This document shows, piece by piece, positions 18,319-27,016 of a DNA stretch of 64,000 nucleotides. This DNA comes from DASVNK01 sp036383895 (GTDB lineage Bacteria; Verrucomicrobiota; Verrucomicrobiia; Limisphaerales; SXQI01). The position numbers and the translations under genes are program-made. Positions within the stretch are counted from its first letter, which is position 1. Every line of letters starts with the position of its first letter. The notes below the pieces were generated by a model that was not told where the DNA came from, made no database searches, and worked only from the letters and a program-made list of their open reading frames with translations. The stretch covers positions 1 through 64,000 of the forward strand of contig DASVNK010000015.1 in the NCBI GenBank assembly GCA_036383895.1, read 5' to 3'.

Positions 18319-20483
18319 ATGTAGAAACCTTCAAATACGACAATCGAATCGTTCGCGCTTTCGCGATTGCCACTGTTGTCTGGGGTATTATTGGAATGTC
18401 CGCGGGGCTGCTGGCGGCGGTGCAATTGTTCTGGCCGGAAGCGAACCTGAACCTCGCCTTCACTACGTTTGGCCGCGTGCGACCGCTCCACACGAACGCG
18501 GTGATCTTCGCGTTCGTTGGCAACGGCATGTTCATGGGCATTTACTATTCGCTCCAACGCCTTTGCAAAGCGCGGATGTATTCCGACCGGCTCAGCTGGT
18601 TGAATTTTTACGGATGGAACGCGATCATCGTGGCCGCGGCTATTACTCTTCCGCTTGGTCTCACGTCCAGTAAGGAATACGCGGAACTGGAATGGCCGAT
18701 CGATATCGCCATCACCGTTGTCTGGCTGGCCTTCACGGTGAATCTCATCGGCACCATCCTCAAACGACGCGAGAAACACCTCTACGTAGCAATTTGGTTT
18801 TACATCGCCACCGCAATTACCGTGGCGCTACTGCACGTCGTTAACTCTCTCGCTGTGCCTGCGACCGCGTGGAAGAGCTATTCCATCTTCGCAGGAGTTC
18901 AGGACGCGCTCGTGCAATGGTGGTATGGGCATAACGCCGTCGCGTTTTTCCTGACGACGCCGTACCTCGGCCTGATGTATTATTTTCTGCCGAAAGCTGC
19001 CGGCCGACCGGTGTTTTCATATCGTCTTTCGATCATCCATTTCTGGGCGTTGATCTTCATCTATATCTGGGCGGGCCCGCATCACTTGCTCTACACCGCG
19101 TTGCCGGATTGGGCGCAATCGCTGGGCGTGGTCTTCTCCGTAATGCTGGTGGCGCCGAGCTGGGGCGGCATGTTGAACGGGCTTCTGACGCTTCGTGGCG
19201 CGTGGGACAAAGTTCGCCAGGATCCGATGCTGAAGTTCATGGTCGTAGCGCTGACAGCGTACGGGATGGCCACGCTGGAGGGACCAACGCTCGCGCTAAA
19301 GAGCGTCAACTCGCTGTCGCATTACACCGATTGGACCGTTGCGCACGTCCACACCGGCGCTCTCGGCTGGAATGGTTTCCTGACTTTCAGTGTTCTTTAT
19401 TGGCTGTTCCCGCGCCTCTACGACACCAAACTGTTTTCCACGAAGCTCGCCAACTGGCACTTCTGGATAGCTCTGCTCGGCATGATGTTTTATGTCGTGC
19501 CGATGTATTGGAGCGGCATCACCCAAGGGCTGATGTGGAAGCAATTCACGAAGGAAGGCTTCATGCAGTACCCGAACTTCCTGGAAACGGTGCTGACCCT
19601 CATCCCGATGTATCGCCTGCGCGCCATTGGCGGTTCCCTCTACATCATCGGCACCTTTCTCATGGCCTACAATCTCTGGCGGACTGCGCTCGCCGGACAA
19701 TTCGTGCCTGATGTCGAGGTGCAAGCTGCGCCCATTGCCCGAGACGAACACCTCACCGGTTCGCAAGATCCATGGGGCCATCGCTGGCTCGAATCAAAGC
19801 CGATCATGCTCACGGTCCTCGCCACCGTCGCCGTTCTCATCGGTGGTCTCGTCGAGATCGTCCCGATGTATCTCATCAAGAGTAACGTGCCCACGATCGC
19901 CGCGGTGAAGCCTTACACCGCGCTCGAAGTTCTCGGCCGCGACATCTACATCCGCGAAGGTTGCGTCGGCTGCCATTCGCAAATGGTTCGTCCGTTCCGC
20001 TCTGAAACCGAGCGCTACGGCGAGTATTCGAAATCCGGTGAATTCGTTTATGAACATCCCTTCCTCTGGGGATCCAAGCGCACCGGGCCGGACCTGCACC
20101 GCGTCGGCGGGAAATATCCCGACGCGTGGCATTACAATCACATGGATGATCCACGGACCACTTCACCGGGATCGATCATGCCGAATTACGGCTGGCTCCT
20201 CACGCAGAAGCTCGAGACGAATTCGCTCCCGGCCCGAATCGCGGCGCTCCGCAAGGTTGGAGTGCCGTATCCCGAAGGTTTTGAGCAACGTGCCCTCGCC
20301 GAGCTCAAAGCCCAGGCCGGCACCATCGTCACGAACCTTAAGTCTGGGTCGATCGACGCCCAAGCGGACAAGGAGATCATCGCCATGATCGCCTACCTCC
20401 AACGTCTCGGCACTGACATCAAGCCCCCATCGGGCGGCAACAGCGCCCCTCAAGTGGAACCTACGGCAGCGCCCATGAACTAA
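18315..20483 (+). CDS. ccoNO: Fused cbb3 cytochrome oxidase subunits I and II (CcoN-CcoO)
   Basis: 722 residues joining two subunits that are separate genes in most proteobacteria. Residues 1 to about 480 are CcoN, with about 12 membrane helices and the His residues for heme b, b3 and CuB (for example NSLAV...WWYGHNAVAFFLT and WTVAHVHTGALGWNG). The C-terminal part has the CcoO anchor helix and a monoheme cytochrome c with C550-V-G-C553-H554 (GCVGCHSQMVRPF). It catalyses O2 reduction to water with proton pumping. No separate ccoO gene exists here, and the reading frame is uninterrupted. Confidence 0.95.
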   Translation: MNVETFKYDNRIVRAFAIATVVWGIIGMSAGLLAAVQLFWPEANLNLAFTTFGRVRPLHTNAVIFAFVGNGMFMGIYYSLQRLCKARMYSDRLSWLNFYGWNAIIVAAAITLPLGLTSSKEYAELEWPIDIAITVVWLAFTVNLIGTILKRREKHLYVAIWFYIATAITVALLHVVNSLAVPATAWKSYSIFAGVQDALVQWWYGHNAVAFFLTTPYLGLMYYFLPKAAGRPVFSYRLSIIHFWALIFIYIWAGPHHLLYTALPDWAQSLGVVFSVMLVAPSWGGMLNGLLTLRGAWDKVRQDPMLKFMVVALTAYGMATLEGPTLALKSVNSLSHYTDWTVAHVHTGALGWNGFLTFSVLYWLFPRLYDTKLFSTKLANWHFWIALLGMMFYVVPMYWSGITQGLMWKQFTKEGFMQYPNFLETVLTLIPMYRLRAIGGSLYIIGTFLMAYNLWRTALAGQFVPDVEVQAAPIARDEHLTGSQDPWGHRWLESKPIMLTVLATVAVLIGGLVEIVPMYLIKSNVPTIAAVKPYTALEVLGRDIYIREGCVGCHSQMVRPFRSETERYGEYSKSGEFVYEHPFLWGSKRTGPDLHRVGGKYPDAWHYNHMDDPRTTSPGSIMPNYGWLLTQKLETNSLPARIAALRKVGVPYPEGFEQRALAELKAQAGTIVTNLKSGSIDAQADKEIIAMIAYLQRLGTDIKPPSGGNSAPQVEPTAAPMN

Positions 20484-20501
20484 CCCTTCACTTATTTACC
20501 T

Positions 20502-20681
20502 ATGGTTAAAAACATTCTTCAGGACATCGGCGGAATCGGGCTCTACGGAGTTATTTCTCTCTGCATGTTCTTTGCCGTCTTCTCAGGTGCGCTCCTTTGG
20601 GCAGCGTTGCACCGACGCGCGTTTTGTCAGCGGATGAGCGCACTCCCGCTCGATGACGAGAAAGGATCTTCGTATGAGTGA
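20502..20681 (+). CDS. ccoQ: cbb3 oxidase small subunit CcoQ-like protein
   Basis: 59 residues starting MVKNILQDIGGIGLYGVIS, with one hydrophobic helix (about 12-35) and a short basic then acidic tail. Position between ccoNO and ccoP matches CcoQ/FixQ, the small membrane subunit that stabilises the complex. It overlaps the ccoP start by 8 bases. Sequence divergence makes the family assignment partly positional. Confidence 0.75.
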   Translation: MVKNILQDIGGIGLYGVISLCMFFAVFSGALLWAALHRRAFCQRMSALPLDDEKGSSYE

Positions 20682-21267
20682 TGATGTTAAGCGAGAAGTC
20701 GAACTGCTCGAGCACGATGCTGATGGCATCCAGGAACTGGACAATCTGCTCCCGCGCTGGTGGGTGTGGCTCTTCTGGGGCTGCAATATTTTTGCGGCCG
20801 CCTACATGCTTTACTACCACACCTTTCGTTTTGGCGATCTGCAGGAAACAGCCTACGCCAAGGAAGCCAGGGCAGGGGAGCAGTTGAAGTCCGTTGCGCT
20901 CGCGGCCTTCGAATCGAATCTCAATGCCCTCCAACCCGCCACCGACGAGTTAACCATCTCCAGTGGTTCTCAGATCTACACCACGTATTGCGCGCCCTGC
21001 CATCGGGCGGACGGTGGCGGTCTCGTGGGTCCAAACTTAACTGACGATTACTGGATTCACGGCGCGAGTTATCAAGACAGCCTTCGGACGATCATCAACG
21101 GCGTGCCCGCAAAAGGCATGATCACCTGGCGCGGCGTGCTCAAACCGAACGAAGTGCAAGCTGTCGCCAGTTTCATCTACAAATTGCGGGGCTCGAATCC
21201 ACCAGATGCGAAACCTGCCGAAAACACTGTGCCTGCGGCCAGCGCTGGCCCGAGTCAGTTCGAATAA
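20674..21267 (+). CDS. ccoP: cbb3 oxidase subunit III CcoP, single-heme form
   Basis: 197 residues starting MSDDVKREVEL. An N-terminal segment with LLPRWWVWLFWGCNIF and one membrane helix is typical of CcoP. Only one c-type heme motif is present, C106-A-P-C109-H110, whereas classical CcoP has two. The C-terminal tail is Pro/Ala-rich with no further CxxCH. It passes electrons to CcoNO. The start is fixed by the ccoQ overlap and the conserved leader. Confidence 0.92.
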   Translation: MSDDVKREVELLEHDADGIQELDNLLPRWWVWLFWGCNIFAAAYMLYYHTFRFGDLQETAYAKEARAGEQLKSVALAAFESNLNALQPATDELTISSGSQIYTTYCAPCHRADGGGLVGPNLTDDYWIHGASYQDSLRTIINGVPAKGMITWRGVLKPNEVQAVASFIYKLRGSNPPDAKPAENTVPAASAGPSQFE

Positions 21268-21270
21268 CCG

Positions 21271-22734
21271 ATGAACTCCGCTCCTGAACGAATTGCTCCC
21301 CGTTCGCACCGAAAAGGTGGCCAGGACGGTCCTTATCGTGAGGATTTTCGCGATTACCTTGCGACAGCGGAGAAAAACGGCAAACGCAAATGGGTCTACC
21401 CAAAAAAAGTCGCAGGCAAGTGGTTCCGCTGGCGCACCTGGTTTAGCTGGGTCCTGCTCACGATCATGTTCATGGGTCCATTCATTAAAATTAACGGCAA
21501 CCCGCTGCTCATGATCAATGTTGTCGAGCGCAAGTTCTCGATCCTGGGGCAAATTTTCTGGCCGCAGGATATGATCATTTTCGCGGTCGCGATGCTGATT
21601 TTTCTTACTGGCATCATCATCTTCACCACCGCGTTTGGCCGTCTGTGGTGCGGTTGGGCCTGTCCTCAAACAGTGCTCATGGAAATGGTCTTTCGCAAAA
21701 TCGAGTATTTGATCGAAGGGGACGCCAGCGCTCAGCGCGCCTTGCATAAAGCACCGTGGCACAAAGCGAAGATCCTCAAAAAATCCGCCAAGCATGCCAT
21801 CTTCCTCGCGCTCTCCTTCGGCATCAGTAACTGGCTGCTGAGTTATATTATTGGTTACGAAGCGCTGCTCAAAATCGTGACTGACAACCCGCGCGATCAC
21901 CTCGTTGGTCTCGCTTTCATGGCGCTCTTTGCGGTGATCTTCTACTTGATCTTTGCGCGTTTTCGCGAGCAGGCCTGCACGTTCATCTGCCCATACGGCC
22001 GCCTCCAATCCGCCATCATCGACGAGAACACAGTGGTGGTCGCTTACGATTACAAACGTGGCGAGAAGCGCGGAGCATTGAACCGTAAACTCTCTCTCGC
22101 GGACCGGACCGCCCAAGGCTTCGGAGATTGCATTAGTTGTCGCGAATGCGTTTCGGTTTGCCCGACCGGCATTGACATCCGCAACGGCACGCAGATGGAA
22201 TGTATTAATTGCACCGCTTGTATCGATGCCTGCGATCGCGTCATGACCCGTATTGGCCGGCCGACGGGACTGATTCGCTATGCAAGTCAGAACACTATTG
22301 AGCGCGCGGAAAAGTTCCGTTTCACCTCACGCATGACCTGGTACGCCGGCGTCCTCACTGCGCTCATCGCTCTTTTTATGCTGCTGCTCTTCACCCGCTC
22401 GGAAGCGGAAAGCACTTTCCTGCGCGCGCCGGGCGCGCTCTATCAGGAGCAAGCCGGTGGCAAAATTTCTAATATTTACACGCTCAAAACCGTCAATAAA
22501 GGCAGCCGCCATCTGACTCTTGATCTGCGGCTCGAAAAGATTTCCGGCGAGCTGAAACTCATGGGTAGCGGCCGCTTTTCCGTCCCGCGCGAAGGGATCG
22601 CCCAAACGTCCGTTCTCATAACCATTGATCGCGCCGCCCTCAAATCTCCGAAAACGAAACTAAATATTGGAATCTACGCGAACGGCGAGCGTATCCAAAC
22701 CATCAACACGATTTTTGTTGGACCAAGAAACTAA
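21271..22734 (+). CDS. ccoG: cbb3 oxidase accessory protein CcoG (RdxA/FixG)
   Basis: 487 residues. Several membrane helices surround a polyferredoxin core with two 4Fe-4S motifs, CISCRECVSVCP and CINCTACIDACD (22126-22234), plus GRLWCGWACPQTV upstream. The C-terminal domain is the periplasmic FixG Ig-like fold. CcoG is a cupric reductase-like protein needed for copper delivery to cbb3 oxidase. It is 3 bases after ccoP. Confidence 0.93.
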   Translation: MNSAPERIAPRSHRKGGQDGPYREDFRDYLATAEKNGKRKWVYPKKVAGKWFRWRTWFSWVLLTIMFMGPFIKINGNPLLMINVVERKFSILGQIFWPQDMIIFAVAMLIFLTGIIIFTTAFGRLWCGWACPQTVLMEMVFRKIEYLIEGDASAQRALHKAPWHKAKILKKSAKHAIFLALSFGISNWLLSYIIGYEALLKIVTDNPRDHLVGLAFMALFAVIFYLIFARFREQACTFICPYGRLQSAIIDENTVVVAYDYKRGEKRGALNRKLSLADRTAQGFGDCISCRECVSVCPTGIDIRNGTQMECINCTACIDACDRVMTRIGRPTGLIRYASQNTIERAEKFRFTSRMTWYAGVLTALIALFMLLLFTRSEAESTFLRAPGALYQEQAGGKISNIYTLKTVNKGSRHLTLDLRLEKISGELKLMGSGRFSVPREGIAQTSVLITIDRAALKSPKTKLNIGIYANGERIQTINTIFVGPRN

Positions 22735-22735
22735 T

Positions 22736-23185
22736 ATGAAACGCAACCTCTGGCCTTACGCCATCATCTCTTACTTCGTCGTTTTCGCCACCGGCATCAT
22801 CACCTGGGTAAGCTTCGCCATGCGCCACGACGATCAGCTCGTCCGCCCCGATTACTATGAGCACGAAATCAAGTATCAGGACCAGATCGACCGCATCGCC
22901 CGCACCGCACGCGGCAAAACCAGCATCACCTACAACCGCGACGCCCAATCTCTCTTCATTCAACTCACCGAATTAGCCGCCACTAATCTGACCGGCTCCG
23001 TCCACCTCTACCGTCCCTCGGACGCGCGGCTCGACCAGAATATCCCCTTGAATCCGAATTCCGATGCCACCCAAAGGATAGACGTATCCCATTTTGAACC
23101 CGGCTTCTGGAAGGTTCGCCTGAACTGGAAACTGCTCGGCACCGAATATTACATGGAGAAACCTGTTGTTCTTTATCCGAAGTAA
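22736..23185 (+). CDS. ccoH: FixH/CcoH-family protein
   Basis: 149 residues with one N-terminal membrane helix (NLWPYAIISYFVVFATGIITWV) and a FixH-type periplasmic domain (RPDYYEHEIKYQDQIDR). Members assist cbb3 oxidase assembly. The start ATG is 1 base after the ccoG stop. Confidence 0.88.
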   Translation: MKRNLWPYAIISYFVVFATGIITWVSFAMRHDDQLVRPDYYEHEIKYQDQIDRIARTARGKTSITYNRDAQSLFIQLTELAATNLTGSVHLYRPSDARLDQNIPLNPNSDATQRIDVSHFEPGFWKVRLNWKLLGTEYYMEKPVVLYPK

Positions 23186-23230
23186 ATCAAGCAATGGCCA
23201 GCCACCACGTACTTAAAATTCACTACTAAC

Positions 23231-23920
23231 TTGCTTTTTGCAGGCTTCATAATGGGATTAGTCGGCAGCCTCCATTGCGCTGCAATGTGCGGCCCGCTGG
23301 CTCTGGCTGTTCCTGTGCTGGGCACCACCAAATCGGAGATCTTTGCCAGTCGCCTGATCTATAACCTGGGACGGACTCTCACTTACGGTGCGCTTGGCCT
23401 CGTCTTCGGCGCTATCGGCAAATCTCTTCTCCTCGCTGGCTTCCAACAATGGCTCTCCATCGCTGCCGGAGTCGCCATGCTCTGCTTTCTAATCTTCGAC
23501 CAAAAACGCGCCTTTGCGGCGGGCGGAAAAACCTCCGCCTGGATCAAAGCTGTTTTCCGCATCTTCCTCCAGCGTCGTTCGTTCGGAGCCATTCTCGCTC
23601 TCGGCGCGGCCAACGGCTTGCTGCCCTGCGGACTCGTCTACATGGCCGGCACCGCTTCTGCGGCCACCGGCGACGTAGTCCACTCAGCTCTTTACATGAT
23701 TTTCTTCGGGCTCGGCACCGTGCCGATGATGCTCGGGATGACTTTCTTCAGCGGTCCTCTCCGCGCATTCCTGCAACGTTTCCGCCTCAAGCCGCTCGTT
23801 CCCCTCGCTGTTACCTTGGTCGCATTGACCCTGATTCTCCGAGGCTTGGCCTTGGATATTCCTTACATCAGCCCGGCCTCCTCCAACGGAGCGATTACAT
23901 GCCCGGCCTGTCCGCGCTAA
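23231..23920 (+). CDS. TauE/SafE-like membrane protein (cco cluster)
   Basis: 229 residues with about six membrane helices. The N-terminal GLVGSLHCAAMCGPLALAVP and later GAANGLLPCGLVYMA are the motifs of the DUF/SafE-like family often linked to ccoI/ccoG, where the His and Cys residues may bind copper. The TTG at 23231 gives MLFAGFIMG; the ATG at 23252 is an alternative start. Last gene of the cco operon. Confidence 0.8.
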   Translation: MLFAGFIMGLVGSLHCAAMCGPLALAVPVLGTTKSEIFASRLIYNLGRTLTYGALGLVFGAIGKSLLLAGFQQWLSIAAGVAMLCFLIFDQKRAFAAGGKTSAWIKAVFRIFLQRRSFGAILALGAANGLLPCGLVYMAGTASAATGDVVHSALYMIFFGLGTVPMMLGMTFFSGPLRAFLQRFRLKPLVPLAVTLVALTLILRGLALDIPYISPASSNGAITCPACPR

Positions 23921-24585
23921 CCTTTCAGCTGTTCAACTCTTGTTTGCTGCTGGTTTCACAATTTCCAGAATGACTAGGTTGAACCGTTTTTCAAACAAGG
24001 CTCGGGGTCGCTTTCTGAACGTCCGAACCGGCGTCACGCGGCGGAAGAAAATGAACAGAAATAGTAACTCCCACCCGATCCGTTCGTTTTGCTCTCATCA
24101 CGCGAGTTAGATATCTAAACATCTTCTCCTCCGCCCGGTTGAGAAAGCCTTGCGCCGCCTTTTTGTTGGTCAGATTGCGCAGACGTGTCTCGAATGACTT
24201 GCGAAGGCGTTCTGCGACGGACACGCCCCCGGTGAAACCACGAGGAGTGGTGCCGCGAACTTCATCAGTCACGCGCGACGTTTCTTTAGATTTCCGCATT
24301 CCTAAGCTCTGCTGCTTTGAACACTACTCGCCCGCACCCATTCGGCGTATGCGTCGGCCACTTGCGTCCGCGAACTGAACCGAATTTTAACGGGCAGGCT
24401 TCCCGACTAAGCTAAAGTCACGACCAACTCGTTCGTGTCGATCGAGAGGATCGTAACTTTGTTCGAGAACTGCAGTAGTGGGTTATTGTTCAAGCTTTTA
24501 CTTTCTCTCCCCGTAATCGCAAATGATACTGTTCCTTCTGACAGCATGATTCCGCGCCTGACTAGCGATTCGCGATGCTGCGGGT
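23921..24585. other. 665-base stretch between convergent cco and carotenoid operons
   Basis: No recognisable gene is present. One minus-strand frame (23991-24299, 102 codons) is listed separately as a weak call. A short GC-rich inverted repeat (CGGG/CCCG, around 24390-24405) lies in the region but lacks a clear U-tract, so I cannot call a terminator. Confidence 0.5.
23991..24299 (-). CDS. Possible hypothetical protein
   Basis: A 102-residue frame with a basic N-terminal half and a helix AERLRKSFETRLRNLTNKKAA. A weak TAGGA lies directly against the ATG, too close to act well. No family match is recognised, and it has no operon partner. It may be chance or a remnant. Confidence 0.25.
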   Translation of the reverse strand: MRKSKETSRVTDEVRGTTPRGFTGGVSVAERLRKSFETRLRNLTNKKAAQGFLNRAEEKMFRYLTRVMRAKRTDRVGVTISVHFLPPRDAGSDVQKATPSLV

Positions 24586-25071
24586 TTAATCTGGGATCGG
24601 GAATGAGTTCAGCGCGCGCTCGCTTAGCGGGCCATGGGCTTGGTGAACGATGGAGCCGGTTTTTGACAAAAGGTAAATGTTAGGCGCGGCAGCTTGTGGC
24701 GCGAAAGGTTTGACCACGTCTCCGGACCAATCGAGCAGGATGGGGTAGGAATACTTCTTTTTAAAACGGCTGGTGACAAAAGATCTGAGCGGGGAGGGGA
24801 CAGAGCGGACTTGGGCGATGCCAACGTAATGAACGTTCGTGCCGTAGCGTTTCTTTAAGCCGGCCAGCCAGGGTTCGAGCGCGGCGGCCCCTTTATCATC
24901 GGCGATGGTGAGGAGGGTCATGGTCTGGCGAGGAAATGAAATCTGGTGTTGCTTGCCGAATTGGTCCTTCAACTGGATGGATTTTGGAGTGTCCCCCGGT
25001 GGTGCAGCGATCAGGGCAGACACGAGGATCAGCGCGAGAGTTAATGCGAGAAGAATAGCTAGTTTTGGCAT
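24586..25071 (-). CDS. Secreted thioredoxin-like protein of the carotenoid operon
   Basis: 161 residues. An N-terminal signal peptide (MPKLAILLALTLALILVSALIAA) precedes a redoxin-type fold with KDQFGKQHQISFP and a central YPILLDWSGDVVK. No CxxC pair is visible in the fold, so a dithiol oxidoreductase role is doubtful. Its ATG overlaps the end of the glycosyltransferase gene by 13 bases, so it is the last gene of the carotenoid operon. Function in carotenogenesis is unknown. Confidence 0.65.
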   Translation of the reverse strand: MPKLAILLALTLALILVSALIAAPPGDTPKSIQLKDQFGKQHQISFPRQTMTLLTIADDKGAAALEPWLAGLKKRYGTNVHYVGIAQVRSVPSPLRSFVTSRFKKKYSYPILLDWSGDVVKPFAPQAAAPNIYLLSKTGSIVHQAHGPLSERALNSFPIPD

Positions 25072-26201
25072 GTGACCATTCGGGTTTGCGGACGGCCTTT
25101 CCAATAAAAAGGGCGACCGCGCTTCTCCTGATAGAGAGCCCACCATTGGAGACCAAGGAAGCTCAGGATCGCTACCGGATGAAGCGCGGCACCCCAACGC
25201 GACTGCGCGAATCGCCACGAACAAGCGAAGCGAGCGGCGTAGTTCAGGCCTGTCCCCACCCCAAAAATGATAATGAAGGGGTTAGCTGCATTGCCGAGGA
25301 GGGAGAGGACCAGAAGGATGGGCGGTAAGATTTGACCGAAGAGGAAAAGAGCGGTGAATGGAAGGATGAGGGTGGGTCGCGCGATCCCTTCAGTGGCGTT
25401 TTTGGCGAGGCCAGCCCAGACTTCATCGGCGTTGGAATACATCCTGCAGGATGCGATGTCGGTCGCGTCGAAAAGATCAGTGCGGAACCCTTTGGCCCGA
25501 AAAACACGCGGGAGTTGGATGCCATCGTGACCGGAAGTAGCCACAGAACGGTGCCCCCCGACGCGGCGGTAGCTTGCGCTGCGGGCGACAAAAAGTTGGC
25601 CGCAACCCGCGGCGAAGGCTGGATGGTGAAAACGACGCATCAACCCAAGTGGAAGGTAGGCAAGCAGAATAAAATGGATGAGCGGCACCAGGAGGCGTTC
25701 GGAAAAGCTGCCGGTAATCTGCCGCGGAACGCCACTGACCAAATCCGCGGAGGAGTTGCGTAGAAAAGTAATTGAGCGCGCTAGGGCATCGCTAGCGAGG
25801 CGGACGTCGGCATCAATGAAACAAAGATAAGGTGCGCTCGCGAGTTCGGAGAGTTGATGACAGGCGAATTGCTTGCCACACCAATTGCCTGGGAGCGGTT
25901 GCGAGAAGACCAGGCGCACACGCGGATCACGGGCGGCGATTTCGTGAACGATGTCCGGCGTGCGATCAGTCGAATGATCATCGAGCACGAGAACTTCGAG
26001 CGTAATATTCTTATTCGCGAGGACCGATTCGACGCAGGCGCGAATATTGGCTTCCTCATTTCGTGCCGGGATCAAAACGGAAATTGAATCATGGCTGGAG
26101 AAAAATCCCCGGGGAGCTTTGCGGTAGCGGAAAAGATTGAGCAGCAGCAAGGAGCTTGGAATCGCGCCGAGGGCAAGGCAGATGAGGGCGAAGGTCAGCA
26201 T
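25059..26201 (-). CDS. Family 2 glycosyltransferase (CrtQ-like)
   Basis: 380 residues with an N-terminal membrane helix, a GT-A domain (SVLIPARNEEANI, LDDHSTD, CFIDADVRL DxD) and several C-terminal membrane helices, as in CrtQ/CruC-type glycosyltransferases. These attach glucose to carotenoid carboxylic acids at the cytoplasmic membrane. It lies in an operon with two CrtN/CrtI-like oxidoreductases and an acyltransferase, matching the staphyloxanthin gene set. The sugar and acceptor are inferred from context. Confidence 0.75.
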   Translation of the reverse strand: MLTFALICLALGAIPSSLLLLNLFRYRKAPRGFFSSHDSISVLIPARNEEANIRACVESVLANKNITLEVLVLDDHSTDRTPDIVHEIAARDPRVRLVFSQPLPGNWCGKQFACHQLSELASAPYLCFIDADVRLASDALARSITFLRNSSADLVSGVPRQITGSFSERLLVPLIHFILLAYLPLGLMRRFHHPAFAAGCGQLFVARSASYRRVGGHRSVATSGHDGIQLPRVFRAKGFRTDLFDATDIASCRMYSNADEVWAGLAKNATEGIARPTLILPFTALFLFGQILPPILLVLSLLGNAANPFIIIFGVGTGLNYAARFACSWRFAQSRWGAALHPVAILSFLGLQWWALYQEKRGRPFYWKGRPQTRMVTCQN

Positions 26202-27016
26202 TTTTGCCTCCGGAGCGATTGCCAGAAACCGTAGACTCCACCGGTGCCGCGTCGACCCGTCAGGAGTGGTGCACAGTTGAAAATGTGCCTTGAAGTGACT
26301 TCTTCAGCAAGGGTGTCCTGACAGGTTTCAAGAGCCCGAGCGAGGTTGGAAGTCCATTCGTGCCGATCCAAAAAAGGAAGATCGGAAACGGCGACCGGAT
26401 TGCCGAATCGAACCGCGATGGAAGGGAGGCGGACCCCGGTGAAGAAATAATCCAGGGCCAACGGGACGAAGCGGAGATCGGGATGAAGGCTTGGTAGCTG
26501 GCCGATAGCGCCCTTCAGTGAGATCGGTCGAACGCGCGGATCAACAAACTCGCCTTGAGGTGTGACCCAAAGCACCGAGTTTACATGGTTCAAAATTGCG
26601 GCGCTGTTTTCAAGAAATTGAATGACGCCACGCCGCGAATCTTTTTCTACACCGAAGAAGCCGAGTTTTCTGAAGAACCGAAACTGCGCTAGCGCGTTTG
26701 CATCGATCGGGGCGTAATTGCCGCGATCCGCGAAGAACCGGTTGGCGAGCAGAAGGCACACCAACGGATCCCACCATGACGCATGATTCAGATACACGAC
26801 GACGGGTCCGGTGAGTGATCGAAACTCTGGTTTCGGCCCTGAAAGATAAATCGCTGCGAAATGTCGGCCGAGGTACGATTCCGAATATGCGGTGAAGAGC
26901 CGGAGAAGCGTCCGCGAAATGGGCGGCACTTCCGTGAAACTACGCGGTCGAGTATGCCGGGGCTGAGCACCGAGGGCGCGCGGCAAAGTTTCGGATGTCA
27001 CCATCGTCGCGTTCAT
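26195..27016 (-). CDS. PlsC-like acyltransferase (CrtO-type role proposed)
   Basis: 273 residues. The acyltransferase HX4D motif is NHASWWDPL (His-X4-Asp), followed by SLKGAIGQLP and other PlsC-like segments. It overlaps the glycosyltransferase by 7 bases and the next gene by 4. Context suggests acylation of a carotenoid glycoside, as in CrtO of staphyloxanthin synthesis. A phospholipid acyltransferase (PlsC) role cannot be excluded by sequence alone. Confidence 0.7.
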   Translation of the reverse strand: MNATMVTSETLPRALGAQPRHTRPRSFTEVPPISRTLLRLFTAYSESYLGRHFAAIYLSGPKPEFRSLTGPVVVYLNHASWWDPLVCLLLANRFFADRGNYAPIDANALAQFRFFRKLGFFGVEKDSRRGVIQFLENSAAILNHVNSVLWVTPQGEFVDPRVRPISLKGAIGQLPSLHPDLRFVPLALDYFFTGVRLPSIAVRFGNPVAVSDLPFLDRHEWTSNLARALETCQDTLAEEVTSRHIFNCAPLLTGRRGTGGVYGFWQSLRRQKC

